A stretch of 64,000 bases of DNA, taken from positions 558,001-622,000 of the forward strand of contig NZ_JAFKON010000001.1 of NCBI RefSeq assembly GCF_022803015.1, in the 5' to 3' direction. Origin of the DNA: Arthrobacter humicola (lineage in GTDB: Bacteria; Actinomycetota; Actinomycetes; Actinomycetales; Micrococcaceae). Positions within the stretch are counted from its first letter, which is position 1, and the number at the start of each line of letters is the position of its first letter. Below the pieces are notes generated by a model. It was given only the letters and a program-made list of their open reading frames with translations, did no database searches and was not told the DNA's origin. The translations under genes were made by a program, and so were the position numbers. Shown here in pieces: positions 33,065 to 41,822 of the stretch.

Positions 33065-33964
33065 TCAAGGATATGTCGGTATCGCGATGTACTGGTTGAT
33101 GTTCGTTGACTGGAAGGTCGCAAAAGCCAGCGTGGTGTGGCCACCCTCCGGATCACCCACCACGACCGTTTGGTCGGAGGGATTCAGACCCAGCAATGCG
33201 TAGGAATGGTCGGAGACCAGCTCGCCGTCGGAGTTGGACGTCCCAAAGGTCACGAGGCCCTTCGCGAAATCCTGCTGCATCTGCTCAAAGCTCACTCCCG
33301 TCATGGGGCCGCCGGGGTTGCGGTCGACGCCCACTTCGCCGGTGATGGCATAGAGGGCGTTGTGCACATCATGATCCTGGGCGTTGCTGAGGTCGGTGCC
33401 ATCGATGCCGCTGTAGCTGTTGCCGTTCGCGGCAGCCCACCCTTTCTCGATAATCGCGGCCCATGACACGTTTTTGCCATCGATATTTTCGATGCTGTTT
33501 TCAAAGGGCTTGCCGCGGCGGTATGGAAGATCACCGTTGACCGTGACCGTCACCGGATTGGACACCCCGTCGTACTTGCTGTGGAAAGAAATGGTGTAGG
33601 TGCCGTTGCCGTTGTCATGAACCATGTTCAAGACGGTCGCGGGGGCCCGGGAGGCCACTGTCATCAACGCTGCGAGGAAATAGCAATCGCCGGCGTCACC
33701 CTGCTTGATATTCGTCAAGTCTCCGGAGAGATCCGGGTTTCCGGAATCATCAAGCGCAAACAGAACTTGATTCGGGACCTTCTGGAAAGTCGCCCGTCCC
33801 GATACCGAAGGATTACTCACCGGGGCCCCGGACGCTCCCGGAGGCGGCGTGACCGGTGACCGGGTAGTCACGATCCACGCAATTCCAAGAATTACCATCA
33901 CCGCCACCACTGAGAAAATGACGGCGGCGCGAATTTTTGCCGGCCTGGATCCTGCACGTTCCAT
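33065..33964 (-). CDS. Membrane-anchored calpain-like cysteine protease (C2 family)
   Basis: 299 residues. A signal anchor at about 12-32 (RAAVIFSVVAVMVILGIAW) and a linker precede a calpain core: QGDAGDCYFLAALMTVA with Cys94, WAAIIEKGWAAANG (the conserved calpain W-A-x-x-x-E-K segment, near 168-181), and DHSYALLGL with His253. The third position, Asn in N-P-W-G of calpains, is Asp271 in GDPEGGH. There are no EF-hands or C2 domains. It probably acts outside the cell. GGGAGGG lies upstream of the ATG. Confidence 0.85.
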   Translation of the reverse strand: MERAGSRPAKIRAAVIFSVVAVMVILGIAWIVTTRSPVTPPPGASGAPVSNPSVSGRATFQKVPNQVLFALDDSGNPDLSGDLTNIKQGDAGDCYFLAALMTVASRAPATVLNMVHDNGNGTYTISFHSKYDGVSNPVTVTVNGDLPYRRGKPFENSIENIDGKNVSWAAIIEKGWAAANGNSYSGIDGTDLSNAQDHDVHNALYAITGEVGVDRNPGGPMTGVSFEQMQQDFAKGLVTFGTSNSDGELVSDHSYALLGLNPSDQTVVVGDPEGGHTTLAFATFQSTNINQYIAIPTYP

Positions 33965-34266
33965 GTTCCGAGCCCTCCCGTCCTGCGGGGTTCCAGCCCC
34001 GCAACGGCACCGCCGCGGCAACCTTCCGGGGGCTGCCGCCGTCGGGTCTCTCCCGGTTGATCAATTCATCAGCTGATCAACAGCTTGCCGCAGGCAACCA
34101 GTCTGGGGCAAGGGGCAGCGGGCGATTCACAGGTGAGCACCGGACGCTCACCGGCGTGCGCGGCCACGGTGCAGTCGTCTGTTTTCGTCGCCAAGCCGCT
34201 TATCGCCGCGGGCGGCCGAACCGCCGACGTATGCTGAATCGCACAAGCAACGGACAGGAGGCCGAG

Positions 34267-34953
34267 GTGGCCCAGACGACGGAAACCGGAACGACGGCGG
34301 CCGAGGTGATGGCCGAGCTGGCCGACCTCGAGGACCCGAGGATCCGGGACGTGAACGCCAAGCACGGTGACGACCACGGGGTGAACCTCGGCAAGCTGCG
34401 GGCGTTGGCCAAGCGGCTCAAGACGCAGCAGGAGCTGGCCGGTGAGCTGTGGGGGACCGGTGATACCGCGGCGCGGCTCCTGGCGCTCCTGATCTGCCGT
34501 CCGAAGGCGTTCGATCGTGATGAGTTGGACGTCATGTTGCGCCAGGCGCACACTCCCAAGGTGCAGGACTGGCTCGTCAACTATGTGGTGAAGAAGAACC
34601 CGCATGCCGAGGAACTGCGCGTGGCCTGGTTCGCCGATCCGGACCCGCTGGTGGCAAGTGCCGCCTGGGCGCTGACCACCGACCGCGTTGCGAAGAAGCC
34701 GGAGGGCCTCGACCTGCCAGGACTGCTCGACATCATCGAGGCGCAGATGAAGGACGCCCCGGACCGCCTGCAGTGGGCGATGAACCACTGCCTGGCCCAG
34801 ATCGGGATTGAGCACCCCGAACACCGCGCCCGCGCGATCGGCATCGGCGAGCGCCTGGAGGTGCTCAAGGATTACCCGACGCCGCCGAACTGCACCTCTC
34901 CGTTCGCGCCGATCTGGATCGCCGAAATGGTGAACCGACAGGACGCCAACTAG
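34267..34953 (+). CDS. DNA alkylation repair protein (AlkD-like HEAT-repeat glycosylase)
   Basis: 228 residues from a GTG at 34267, five bases after AGGAGG. It is almost entirely alpha-helical. Family segments: MAELADLEDPRIRDVNAKHG, LGKLRALAKRLKTQQELAGE, LWGTGDTAARLLALLI and VASAAWALTTDRVAKKPEGL. AlkD removes bulky alkylated bases using helical HEAT repeats without flipping them out. It is a monocistronic gene just before the ribbon-helix-helix/ABC cassette. Confidence 0.82.
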   Translation: MAQTTETGTTAAEVMAELADLEDPRIRDVNAKHGDDHGVNLGKLRALAKRLKTQQELAGELWGTGDTAARLLALLICRPKAFDRDELDVMLRQAHTPKVQDWLVNYVVKKNPHAEELRVAWFADPDPLVASAAWALTTDRVAKKPEGLDLPGLLDIIEAQMKDAPDRLQWAMNHCLAQIGIEHPEHRARAIGIGERLEVLKDYPTPPNCTSPFAPIWIAEMVNRQDAN

Positions 34954-35021
34954 GACTCAGGGCGAGGCCCTTCGCCCGTCCCCACCCTCATCGAGCCGCC
35001 GCACCAACCTGCGGATCACCC

Positions 35022-35031
35022 GTGACACCAC
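35022..35031 (+). promoter_or_regulatory. Operator half-site for the ribbon-helix-helix repressor
   Basis: GTGACACCAC, an exact copy of the left half of the palindrome 21 bp downstream. Confidence 0.55.
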
Positions 35032-35042
35032 GAAGGCTTGAC

Positions 35043-35063
35043 GTGACACCACCGTGGTGTCAC
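35043..35063. promoter_or_regulatory. Operator palindrome of the ribbon-helix-helix repressor
   Basis: GTGACACCAC (35043-35052) and GTGGTGTCAC (35054-35063) are exact inverted repeats around one base. The site ends 9 bp before the ATG at 35073, and an extra half-site lies 21 bp upstream, two helical turns away. This is the usual pattern of cooperative autorepression. Confidence 0.72.
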
Positions 35064-35072
35064 TATGGTGCC

Positions 35073-35561
35073 ATGGAACTCGGACAATACGTCAACGACC
35101 TACAGCGGCAGCTAGTGGATGCCGCGGAGAACGGCTCGGAGGACACCCGCGCCGTGGCCGAGCGGCTCGCCGCCGGACTGGACGCCGCGACCCGGCTCGT
35201 GCTCCTCGACGTTCTCTCGGCTGCAGCCGGCGAGATCACCCGCGACCTCGCACCCGGATCAGTCGACATGCGGCTGCGCGGACGCGACGTCGAGTTCGTG
35301 GTGACCCAGCCGAACCCGGAATCTGACACCGACGAGCGGCCGGCCGCACCCCTCGACCTCGACGACGCCAGCACCTCGCGCACGACGCTCCGCCTGCCGG
35401 ATGCCCTCAAGACGCGGGTGGACGAGGCCGCGGCTGCAGACGGCCTGTCCGTCAACACCTGGCTGGTCCGCGCGGTCGCAGCCGCTCTCCAGCCCAAGCA
35501 GCGACGATCCGCGCAGCGCACGCTGCGCACCGGCGACAACTTCGCCGGCTGGGCGCGCTAA
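35073..35561 (+). CDS. Ribbon-helix-helix (HicB-like) transcriptional repressor
   Basis: 162 residues. The C-terminal half holds a ribbon-helix-helix: RTTLRLPDALKTRVDEAAAA then DGLSVNTWLVRAVAAAL. The N-terminal 75 residues form helices and a strand (SVDMRLRGRDVEFVVTQPNP). It is annotated elsewhere as a HicB-type antitoxin, but no HicA toxin is here; it is followed by a DUF4097 gene and a DrrAB-type ABC exporter. Operator-like repeats overlap its promoter, so it probably represses the whole cassette. The ATG at 35073 is preferred to the upstream in-frame GTG at 35022, which lies in the operator. Confidence 0.82.
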   Translation: MELGQYVNDLQRQLVDAAENGSEDTRAVAERLAAGLDAATRLVLLDVLSAAAGEITRDLAPGSVDMRLRGRDVEFVVTQPNPESDTDERPAAPLDLDDASTSRTTLRLPDALKTRVDEAAAADGLSVNTWLVRAVAAALQPKQRRSAQRTLRTGDNFAGWAR

Positions 35562-35643
35562 ACCGCCCACCGCACCACACGACACCCACCAACCACGCGG
35601 ACCCGCGGGGTCGATCAAACACACCCAAAAGGAAGGCCCCAGC

Positions 35644-36489
35644 ATGCCCACCTTCGACACCCCCACCCCCATCGACCTCGCCATCAAACTGCAGGTCGGC
35701 GCGATCGAAATCATCGCCACTGACCGCGACGACACGGTCGTGACCGTCTCGCCGACGAACCCCGCGAAGGCGGTCGACCGGCGGGGCGCGGAAGAGACCA
35801 GGGTCGACGTCGACGGCCAGCGGCTCATCATCACCGGCCCCCGGCCCCGCATCAGCTGGATCGGCCCCACCGAGTCGGTCGATGTGAAGGTCGAGCTGCC
35901 GGCCGGGTCGCGGCTCACCGCCGAGATAGGGGTCGGCGGCGTGCGCACCGTCGGACGCCTCGGCGCTACCCGGATCAAGAGTTCGATGGGCCGCGTCGAT
36001 CTCGACTCCACCGGCGACCTGTGGCTGCGCGCCTCGCACGGCAACGCGACCCTCGGCACCGCCGAGGGCGGGATCGAGATCACGGCCGATCACGGTCAGA
36101 TCCGGATCGGCAAAGTCACCGGCGACGCGATCCTCAAGGCGTCGCACGGCACCATCCTGATCGGGGAGTCCGGCGGCGACCTAGAAGCGAAGCTCTCCTA
36201 CGGCGACCTTGAGATCTCGAAGGCACTCGGCTCCGTCGCGGCGAAGACCGCCTACGGCAGCATCCAGCTCGCAGAGGTCTCGAGTGGTTCCATCCAGGTC
36301 GAGAGCGGCTTCGGCCAGGTCACCATCGGCGTGCGGCCCGGCGTTCCCGCCTGGCTCGATCTGTCCTCGAAAGAGGGGCACGTCCGCAACCAGCTGGACA
36401 GCGACCGCGCTCCCGACGCGTCCGAACAGACCGTCGCAGTGCGTGCACGCACCCAGCACGGCGACATCAGCATCCAGCGCGCCCAATGA
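35644..36489 (+). CDS. DUF4097 beta-helix-like protein
   Basis: 281 residues. The DUF4097 pattern of repeated short beta strands is seen from about residue 90 on: GRVDLDSTGDLWLRASHGNA, EGGIEITADHGQIRIGKVTG, DAILKASHGTILIGESGGDL and YGSIQLAEVSSGSIQVESGF. These are about 20-residue units as in a right-handed beta helix. No signal peptide is present, so it is cytoplasmic. Its role with the ABC exporter and ribbon-helix-helix protein is unknown, but this gene order is common in actinobacteria. Confidence 0.88.
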   Translation: MPTFDTPTPIDLAIKLQVGAIEIIATDRDDTVVTVSPTNPAKAVDRRGAEETRVDVDGQRLIITGPRPRISWIGPTESVDVKVELPAGSRLTAEIGVGGVRTVGRLGATRIKSSMGRVDLDSTGDLWLRASHGNATLGTAEGGIEITADHGQIRIGKVTGDAILKASHGTILIGESGGDLEAKLSYGDLEISKALGSVAAKTAYGSIQLAEVSSGSIQVESGFGQVTIGVRPGVPAWLDLSSKEGHVRNQLDSDRAPDASEQTVAVRARTQHGDISIQRAQ

Positions 36490-36521
36490 CTCCGGGCCAC
36501 CAACAGAAGGGAACGAAGCAC

Positions 36522-37466
36522 ATGAACACGCCAGCAATCGAAGTCCGCGGGCTGCGGAAGTCCTACGGCGCAAAGGCAGTGCTCGACGACGTCGACCTCA
36601 CCGTGGACGCGGGCACCGTCACCGCGCTGCTCGGCCCGAACGGCGCCGGCAAGACGACGACCGTGCACATCCTGTCCACCCTGGTGCGGCCCGACGGCGG
36701 CACGGCACTGGTGAACGGATGCGACGTCGTGCGCAACCCCGACGGCGTCCGCGCCGCGATCGGCCTCACCGGCCAGTTCTCCGCGGTGGACAGGCTGCTC
36801 ACCGGCGAGGAGAACCTGCTGCTGATGGCCCGGCTGCGCCATCTTGGAGCGAAGCGCTCGAAGACCCGGGTGGCCGAGCTGCTGGAGCAGTTCGACCTCG
36901 TCGAGGCCGCCCGCAAGCCGCTCGCCACCTACTCGGGCGGGATGCAGCGCCGCCTCGACCTCGCCATGACCCTCGTCTCGGCGCCCAGCGTCATCTTCCT
37001 GGACGAGCCCACCACGGGCCTGGACCCGCGCAGCCGCCACACCATGTGGGACATCGTCCGCAGCCTGGTCGCGGACGGCACCACCGTGCTGCTCACCACC
37101 CAGTACCTGGACGAGGCTGACGAGCTCGCGGACCGCATTGCGGTGCTCGACGGCGGTCGGCTCGTCGCCGAGGGGACGCCGGACGAGCTCAAGCGCCTGG
37201 TGCCGGGCGGACATATCCGGCTCCGGTTCGCCGATGCCGCGCGGCTCGACGCCGCCTCCCGGCTGCTCGGCGAATCCGCCCGCGACGACGCCGGGCTCTC
37301 GCTCACCGTGCCGAGCGACGGCGGTGTCGGCACGCTGCGCACCGTGCTGGACCGCCTCGACACGGCCAACCTGGAGGTCGACGACCTCAGCATCCACACC
37401 CCGGACCTCGATGACGTGTTTTTCGCGCTCACCGGCCGGGTCGAGACGAAGGGAACCGAATCATGA
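36522..37466 (+). CDS. ABC transporter ATPase, DrrA (daunorubicin resistance) type
   Basis: 314 residues. Walker A GPNGAGKTTT is at 38-47, signature YSGGMQRRLDLAMTL, Walker B VIFLDEPTTGLD, and the DrrA family C-terminal domain includes LDDVFFALTGRVETK. The first line IEVRGLRKSYGAKAVLDDVD is typical. It pairs with the permease gene at 37463, which overlaps its stop. Drug or lipid export is expected; the ligand is unknown. Confidence 0.93.
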   Translation: MNTPAIEVRGLRKSYGAKAVLDDVDLTVDAGTVTALLGPNGAGKTTTVHILSTLVRPDGGTALVNGCDVVRNPDGVRAAIGLTGQFSAVDRLLTGEENLLLMARLRHLGAKRSKTRVAELLEQFDLVEAARKPLATYSGGMQRRLDLAMTLVSAPSVIFLDEPTTGLDPRSRHTMWDIVRSLVADGTTVLLTTQYLDEADELADRIAVLDGGRLVAEGTPDELKRLVPGGHIRLRFADAARLDAASRLLGESARDDAGLSLTVPSDGGVGTLRTVLDRLDTANLEVDDLSIHTPDLDDVFFALTGRVETKGTES

Positions 37467-38299
37467 CCACCATCGCCGCCAAGCGCCGGACGGCCCCGGG
37501 CACCGGCCAGCAATCGCACGTCATTGCCGACTCCGTGACGATGCTGCGCCGCAACCTGCTGCACATGCTGCGCTATCCGGGCCTGTCTGTGTTCACCATC
37601 GTGGGGCCGGTAGTCCTGCTGCTGTTCTTCGTGTTCGTGTTCGGCGGCACGCTCGGGGCCGGCCTGCCCGGCGCTGATCCGGCCGGCGGGCGCGAGGCGT
37701 ATGTCGCCTACGTCATGCCGGGCATCCTGCTGTTGACCATCGCCGGCAGCGCAGGCGGCATCGCGACGACCGTGTCGATGGACATGACCGAGGGCATCAC
37801 CGCGCGGTTCCGGACGATGGCGATCTCGCGGGCCGCGGTGCTCGCCGGGCACGTGCTCGGCAATACCATCCAGGCGATTATCGCCGTCGTGCTCGTGCTT
37901 GGCGTCGGCCTCCTGATTGGCTTCCGCCCGACCGCCGGGTTTGTCGAATGGATCTCCGCCGCAGGTCTGATCGTGCTCATCGCCTACGCGATCAGTTGGC
38001 TCGGGGTGGCCATGGGCATGCAGGCGAAGTCGGCCGAGACCGCCAGCAACCTGCCCCTCGTGCTGACCTTCCTGCCCTTTCTCAGCAGCGGCTTTGTGCC
38101 GACCGAGTCGATGCCGGAATGGCTGCAGTGGTTCGCGCAGTACCAGCCCTTCACGCCGTTCATTGAGGCCATCCGCGGGCTGCTGCTCGGCACCCCGCTC
38201 GGCTGGAGCCCGGTGCTGGCAATCGGGTGGTGCGTCGTGCTTGTGGTCGCGGGGTACGCCTGGTCGATGGCGATCTACGAGCGCAAGTCGGTGCGCTAA
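37463..38299 (+). CDS. ABC transporter permease, DrrB (ABC-2) type
   Basis: 278 residues. An N-terminal RRNLLHMLRYPGLSVFTIVG is followed by six membrane helices. The ABC-2 region has GNTIQAIIAVVLVLGVGLL and ETASNLPLVLTFLPFLSSGF, followed by VPTESMPEWLQWFAQYQPFT, which is the classical DrrB sequence. The ATG overlaps the stop of the ATPase gene (ATGA). It closes the cassette that starts at the ribbon-helix-helix gene. Confidence 0.93.
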   Translation: MTTIAAKRRTAPGTGQQSHVIADSVTMLRRNLLHMLRYPGLSVFTIVGPVVLLLFFVFVFGGTLGAGLPGADPAGGREAYVAYVMPGILLLTIAGSAGGIATTVSMDMTEGITARFRTMAISRAAVLAGHVLGNTIQAIIAVVLVLGVGLLIGFRPTAGFVEWISAAGLIVLIAYAISWLGVAMGMQAKSAETASNLPLVLTFLPFLSSGFVPTESMPEWLQWFAQYQPFTPFIEAIRGLLLGTPLGWSPVLAIGWCVVLVVAGYAWSMAIYERKSVR

Positions 38300-38498
38300 G
38301 CCCAGGGTGCACCCGGTCGCTGCGGGCGGTCGCGAGCGCATCGCGGCCGCCCGTCCTGTGCCTCAGCCGAGGTGGCGTCCGGCGTCAAGGCTGCCGCGCT
38401 GGTGAGTGCCGGCTGGACCGGCGTCGTCGCACTGGCGTTGCAATGCTGGACCCCGCAAGTGTCGACGGCGCGGCGCCCGGGGAATCTGTCACGAGGGG

Positions 38499-39536
38499 TC
38501 AGCGCCAGCCGAGCTGCGGCGCCACATACTTCAGGATCGACTCGATGACGTGGGCGTTGTAGTCGACACCGAGCTGGTTCGGGACCGTGAGGAGCAGGGT
38601 GTCTGCCGCGGCGATCGCCTCGTCCTCGGCCAGCTTTGCGGCCAGCTCGTCCGGTGCACCGGCGTAGGAGCGGCCAAAGACCGCGCGTGTTTTCTCGTCG
38701 ATGTTGCCCACCTGGTCGGAGCTGTGGCGGTCGCGGGCGAAGTGTTGCCAGTCGCGCTCGTCCGTCAGCGCGAAGATGCTGCGGCTGACCGAGACGCGCG
38801 GCTCCCGCTCGTGCCCCGCCTCCTTCCAGGCCTGCCGGTAGAGCTCGATCTGCTCGGCCTGCTGGACGTGGAAGGGCTTGCCGCTCTCATCATCCTTGAG
38901 CGTGGAGCTCTGCAGGTTCATGCCGAGCTTCGCCGCCCAGATGGCCGTGGCGTTCGAGCCGGAGCCCCACCAGATGCGCTCGCGCAGCCCCCTTGAGTGC
39001 GGCTCCACGCGCAGCATGCCCGGAGGGTTCGGGAACATCGGGCGGGGGTTCGGCGCCGCAAAACCCTTGCCAGTGAGGACCTCGAGCAGACGCTCGGCGT
39101 GCCTGCGGCCCATGTCGGCGTCCGACTCGCCCTCGGCGGGGGCGAAGCCGAAGTAACGCCATCCGTCGATGACCTGCTCGGGTGAACCCCTGCTGATGCC
39201 CAGCTGCAGCCGGCCGCCCGCGATCAGGTCGGCCGCGCCAGCGTCCTCCGCCATGTAGAGCGGGTTCTCGTAGCGCATGTCGATCACGCCGGTGCCGATC
39301 TCGATGCGGCTTGTCCGGGCCCCGATCGCAGCGAGCAGCGGGAACGGGGAGGCGTATTGCTGCGCGAAGTGGTGGACTCGGAAGTAGGCGCCGTCCGCAC
39401 CCAGCTCCTCGGCCGCGACCGCGAGGTCGATCGCCTGCAACAGCGCGTCCGACGCGGTGCGCGTGCCGGAATCCGGGTGGTCGGTCCAATGGCCGAAGGA
39501 CAGGAATCCGATGTTCTTCACACCGGAAACCAACAT
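38499..39536 (-). CDS. LLM class flavin-dependent oxidoreductase
   Basis: 345 residues of luciferase-like monooxygenase fold. Motifs: GFLSFGHWTDHPDSGTRTAS at the N-terminus, FRVHHFAQQYASPFPLLAAI, RIEIGTGVIDMRYENPLYMA and GRLQLGISRGSPEQVIDG. The last stretch LLTVPNQLGVDYNAHVIESI is characteristic of the actinobacterial group. It uses FMN or F420; which one cannot be told here. No good ribosome binding site is seen, so the start is uncertain (ATG at 39536 or the GTG giving VKNIGFLS). Confidence 0.85.
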   Translation of the reverse strand: MLVSGVKNIGFLSFGHWTDHPDSGTRTASDALLQAIDLAVAAEELGADGAYFRVHHFAQQYASPFPLLAAIGARTSRIEIGTGVIDMRYENPLYMAEDAGAADLIAGGRLQLGISRGSPEQVIDGWRYFGFAPAEGESDADMGRRHAERLLEVLTGKGFAAPNPRPMFPNPPGMLRVEPHSRGLRERIWWGSGSNATAIWAAKLGMNLQSSTLKDDESGKPFHVQQAEQIELYRQAWKEAGHEREPRVSVSRSIFALTDERDWQHFARDRHSSDQVGNIDEKTRAVFGRSYAGAPDELAAKLAEDEAIAAADTLLLTVPNQLGVDYNAHVIESILKYVAPQLGWR

Positions 39537-39636
39537 GGTGGCGGCGGTTCTTATTCCCCCCGGGCCCTCAGCCTCGCACCCCTCCCGCGGGCCCCTCCCG
39601 CGGCACGCCTGGCGCCCCTTAGGCGGGACCGCGGGC

Positions 39637-40269
39637 TCAGCCGGCCTCGTAGGGGGTCCGGAAGAGGGTGATTCCCCATTCCGGGTTGTGCAGCACGATT
39701 CCAGTCTCCCGTTGTGCAAACTGAAGCGGAGCTTGAAGGTATCGTTTCATCCGCGACTGTTCCTGGTCCCACGGGAAGTTGCACGTGCCCAGGGAACTTT
39801 CCAGTGTCCCCGGATCCGGCGTGATCGTTTCGGTGGCAATGCTGACCGTGACCGCATACGAAGCACAGGGGATGCGCACGGTCATTAACGTGCGGCCGCC
39901 AACGCTGCCGAACCGTATCGCGTAGTCGCCGGAGCTCATTCCCGGATCACGGGGCACAGAAGCCGGCGTCATGGAACCGGCTGTGAAGTACTGGCAATCC
40001 AGCGCTCCGCTGGCTACGGCGTTCTCTGCACGCTGTGGCAGGCATTCATCTAAACCCTGCCGGGGGGCAGGCGGAATCGGCGGAGCCGGGGCGAGGGTCA
40101 TGCCCGGTGACAGTCCGGCGCCCGTCGACGGTGCGGCCTTGGCGGCGGGCGGTTTGGTGACGGTTTGCTCGCCGGCCGGCATGCTTTGTGGGGGAGTAGA
40201 TGCGCAGGCCGCGGTTAACGCGACAACGGCGAGGCTCACTACGGATAGCAGTGTCGGCGTCGTGTGCAT
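39637..40269 (-). CDS. Lipoprotein with META/HslJ-like domain
   Basis: 210 residues. The signal peptide MHTTPTLLSVVSLAVVALTA ends in a lipobox LTAAC (Cys22 from this start). A Pro/Ala-rich linker is followed by a compact beta domain: GRTLMTVRIPCASYAVTVSI and a C-terminal ITLFR, like META-domain envelope proteins. It resembles a second lipoprotein in this window (51130-51678) in layout and in the T-V-R-x-P-C motif. Function is unknown; surface-exposed. Confidence 0.7.
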   Translation of the reverse strand: MHTTPTLLSVVSLAVVALTAACASTPPQSMPAGEQTVTKPPAAKAAPSTGAGLSPGMTLAPAPPIPPAPRQGLDECLPQRAENAVASGALDCQYFTAGSMTPASVPRDPGMSSGDYAIRFGSVGGRTLMTVRIPCASYAVTVSIATETITPDPGTLESSLGTCNFPWDQEQSRMKRYLQAPLQFAQRETGIVLHNPEWGITLFRTPYEAG

Positions 40270-40305
40270 TCCATAACGAGCGGGTCCCCCGGGCGCGGCC
40301 ATGAT

Positions 40306-40324
40306 CCGAACCCTAGGGGTTCGG
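40306..40324. repeat. Inverted repeat between the NmrA-like and lipoprotein genes
   Basis: CCGAACCC (40306-40313) and GGGTTCGG (40317-40324) with TAG between. It lies after the NmrA-like stop and upstream of the lipoprotein start. It could be a terminator without a T-run, or an operator. Confidence 0.4.
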
Positions 40325-40350
40325 GGCTTGTCCGTGCAACAACCCCCAGG

Positions 40351-41289
40351 CTAGGCGACCGGGGCCGGTGAGCTTTGCTGCACGTGCTGGTCCAGGATGT
40401 CCCGGGCGGTTGTCCACGTCCGGCTCCCGTACCGGTCGTTGCTGACGTAGTTCAGGGTCGCGTCGCCGCTGAACATGCTGGCGAAGTACTGCATGCCCTG
40501 CCACGGCGGGAACGGCTTGTCAGAGGCCGGCATGAAGGCTTTGACTGCCCGGCTCATAGCAGTCAAGGAACCGACGCTGCCCGCGTAGAGGAGCCGGAAT
40601 GGCGTTCCGGTCAGGTCGGACATGGTGGTTGCCAGGGTCCTTGCCGTGACCTGGTCTCCGGCGATCTGGAGGACGCGGGGAGTCCGCTGGTCGAGGGCGG
40701 CAGCGGCGGTGTAGGAGGCAGTGTCATCCTTCGTGGTGAAGTCGAGCACCTGGTCGGCGTCGGACCAGAAGAGCACACGACGCCGGGAAAAGAGGATCAT
40801 GGGTGCCTGCCCGGAGAGCATGTCGGTGAAGGCGCCATTGAGGATGGAAGTGGCCCGGATTTCGGTGGCATCCAGCCGCTGTGCGAAGTCTCGGCGGAAC
40901 TGCAAGTTCCGGTTGCTTCGGGGGCGGATTCCACGGTAATCGATGGAGTAATCGGAAGGGATGAAACGCGGTACGCCCACCGCGGCCGCCGCCTCCAGCA
41001 AGCGCGATTGGGCGTCGAAAATTGCGCTGTCCACGCCGTTGATCGCGGAGACTATGCAGTCAACATCCGCGCAGGCCCTTCGGAGGCCCGCGGGATCGTC
41101 GTAGCCCGCCTGGATCACTTCGACGCCTTGGGCGCGGAGCTGCGCAATGCGCTCCGTGCTGGTTCCTGGCCGTGTCAGGACCCGAACGGTGGCCCCCAGG
41201 GCGACCAAATTCTGCAGGATACGCCCGCCGAGATCGCCGGTGGCGCCGGCAAGAAGGACAGTGCCCGGAGTGGGAGTCGTCGGGATCAT
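40351..41289 (-). CDS. NmrA-like NAD(P)-binding protein
   Basis: 312 residues of atypical SDR type. The dinucleotide motif GATGDLGG is at about 14-21, followed by VLTRPGTSTERIAQLRAQGV. Motifs of the NmrA/isoflavone-reductase group: FIPSDYSIDYRGIRPRSNRN and VLQIAGDQVTARTLATTMSD. The usual active-site Lys of isoflavone reductases is not obvious, so it may be a redox sensor rather than an enzyme. ATG at 41289 follows GAGGTG; the in-frame GTG at 41298 is less likely. Confidence 0.85.
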   Translation of the reverse strand: MIPTTPTPGTVLLAGATGDLGGRILQNLVALGATVRVLTRPGTSTERIAQLRAQGVEVIQAGYDDPAGLRRACADVDCIVSAINGVDSAIFDAQSRLLEAAAAVGVPRFIPSDYSIDYRGIRPRSNRNLQFRRDFAQRLDATEIRATSILNGAFTDMLSGQAPMILFSRRRVLFWSDADQVLDFTTKDDTASYTAAAALDQRTPRVLQIAGDQVTARTLATTMSDLTGTPFRLLYAGSVGSLTAMSRAVKAFMPASDKPFPPWQGMQYFASMFSGDATLNYVSNDRYGSRTWTTARDILDQHVQQSSPAPVA

Positions 41290-41435
41290 GGTTCGCACCT
41301 CAAGTGTCGGGCGGAAAGGGATAGTGGGCTAAACACTACCAACGGCAGGGCAGCCGCGATTCCCGGGTGTGACTCGATACATCCCCGGGCCGGACTGATC
41401 AGCGGAACCGTTGGACGTCGGTTCGCGGGCCGGCT

Positions 41436-41816
41436 CTACTGCCAGCGGTGGGATTCCAGCGCGCGAAACAGGGGAGCGCCGCCGCTTTTCAGATGGTCAA
41501 CGGGGCGGGACCCGCCGAGTTCCCGGCAGGGTGTAACCATCCAGACCGCGAAGTAGTTGTGCGGAACCTTCAGTTCTATGGCGCGCTGGAATAGTCCGAC
41601 GACGGTCGGGTGGAGGTGGCCGCCGGCGACGAATTGGAATCCCGGGCAGAACGTGCCGTCGTCGATGAAGACGCGGACGAGCTGCTGCACTACAGGGTCG
41701 GGGTCGTCCATCAGTTCGGCGAGTCGGCGGCGGACCTGTTCCAGGGCGGGCAGCGTGAATTCTGCCCTGATCCCCGCCCAGGTCTGGTCATTGATCGGCT
41801 GACGGTTCAGTGTCAC
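41436..41816 (-). CDS. Hypothetical protein of the SOS operon, MbcA/ParS-like C-terminus
   Basis: 126 residues from a GTG, six bases after the upstream stop. The C-terminal region PHNYFAVWMVTPCRELGGSR followed by PVDHLKSG resembles the toxin-binding region of Xre/MbcA/ParS (DUF2384) antitoxins, with the L-G-G-x-x-P-x-D-x-L pattern. The helical N-terminus (LPALEQVRRRLAELMDDPDP) is unlike them. It is the last gene of the umuDC operon on this strand. No toxin gene is adjacent. Function is not known. Confidence 0.6.
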   Translation of the reverse strand: MTLNRQPINDQTWAGIRAEFTLPALEQVRRRLAELMDDPDPVVQQLVRVFIDDGTFCPGFQFVAGGHLHPTVVGLFQRAIELKVPHNYFAVWMVTPCRELGGSRPVDHLKSGGAPLFRALESHRWQ

Positions 41817-41822
41817 CGTTGC

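Noticed and set aside
35073..35561. Toxin-antitoxin system based on the HicB-like protein
   Set aside because: No HicA-type or other small toxin gene stands next to it; the partners are a DUF4097 gene and an ABC exporter.
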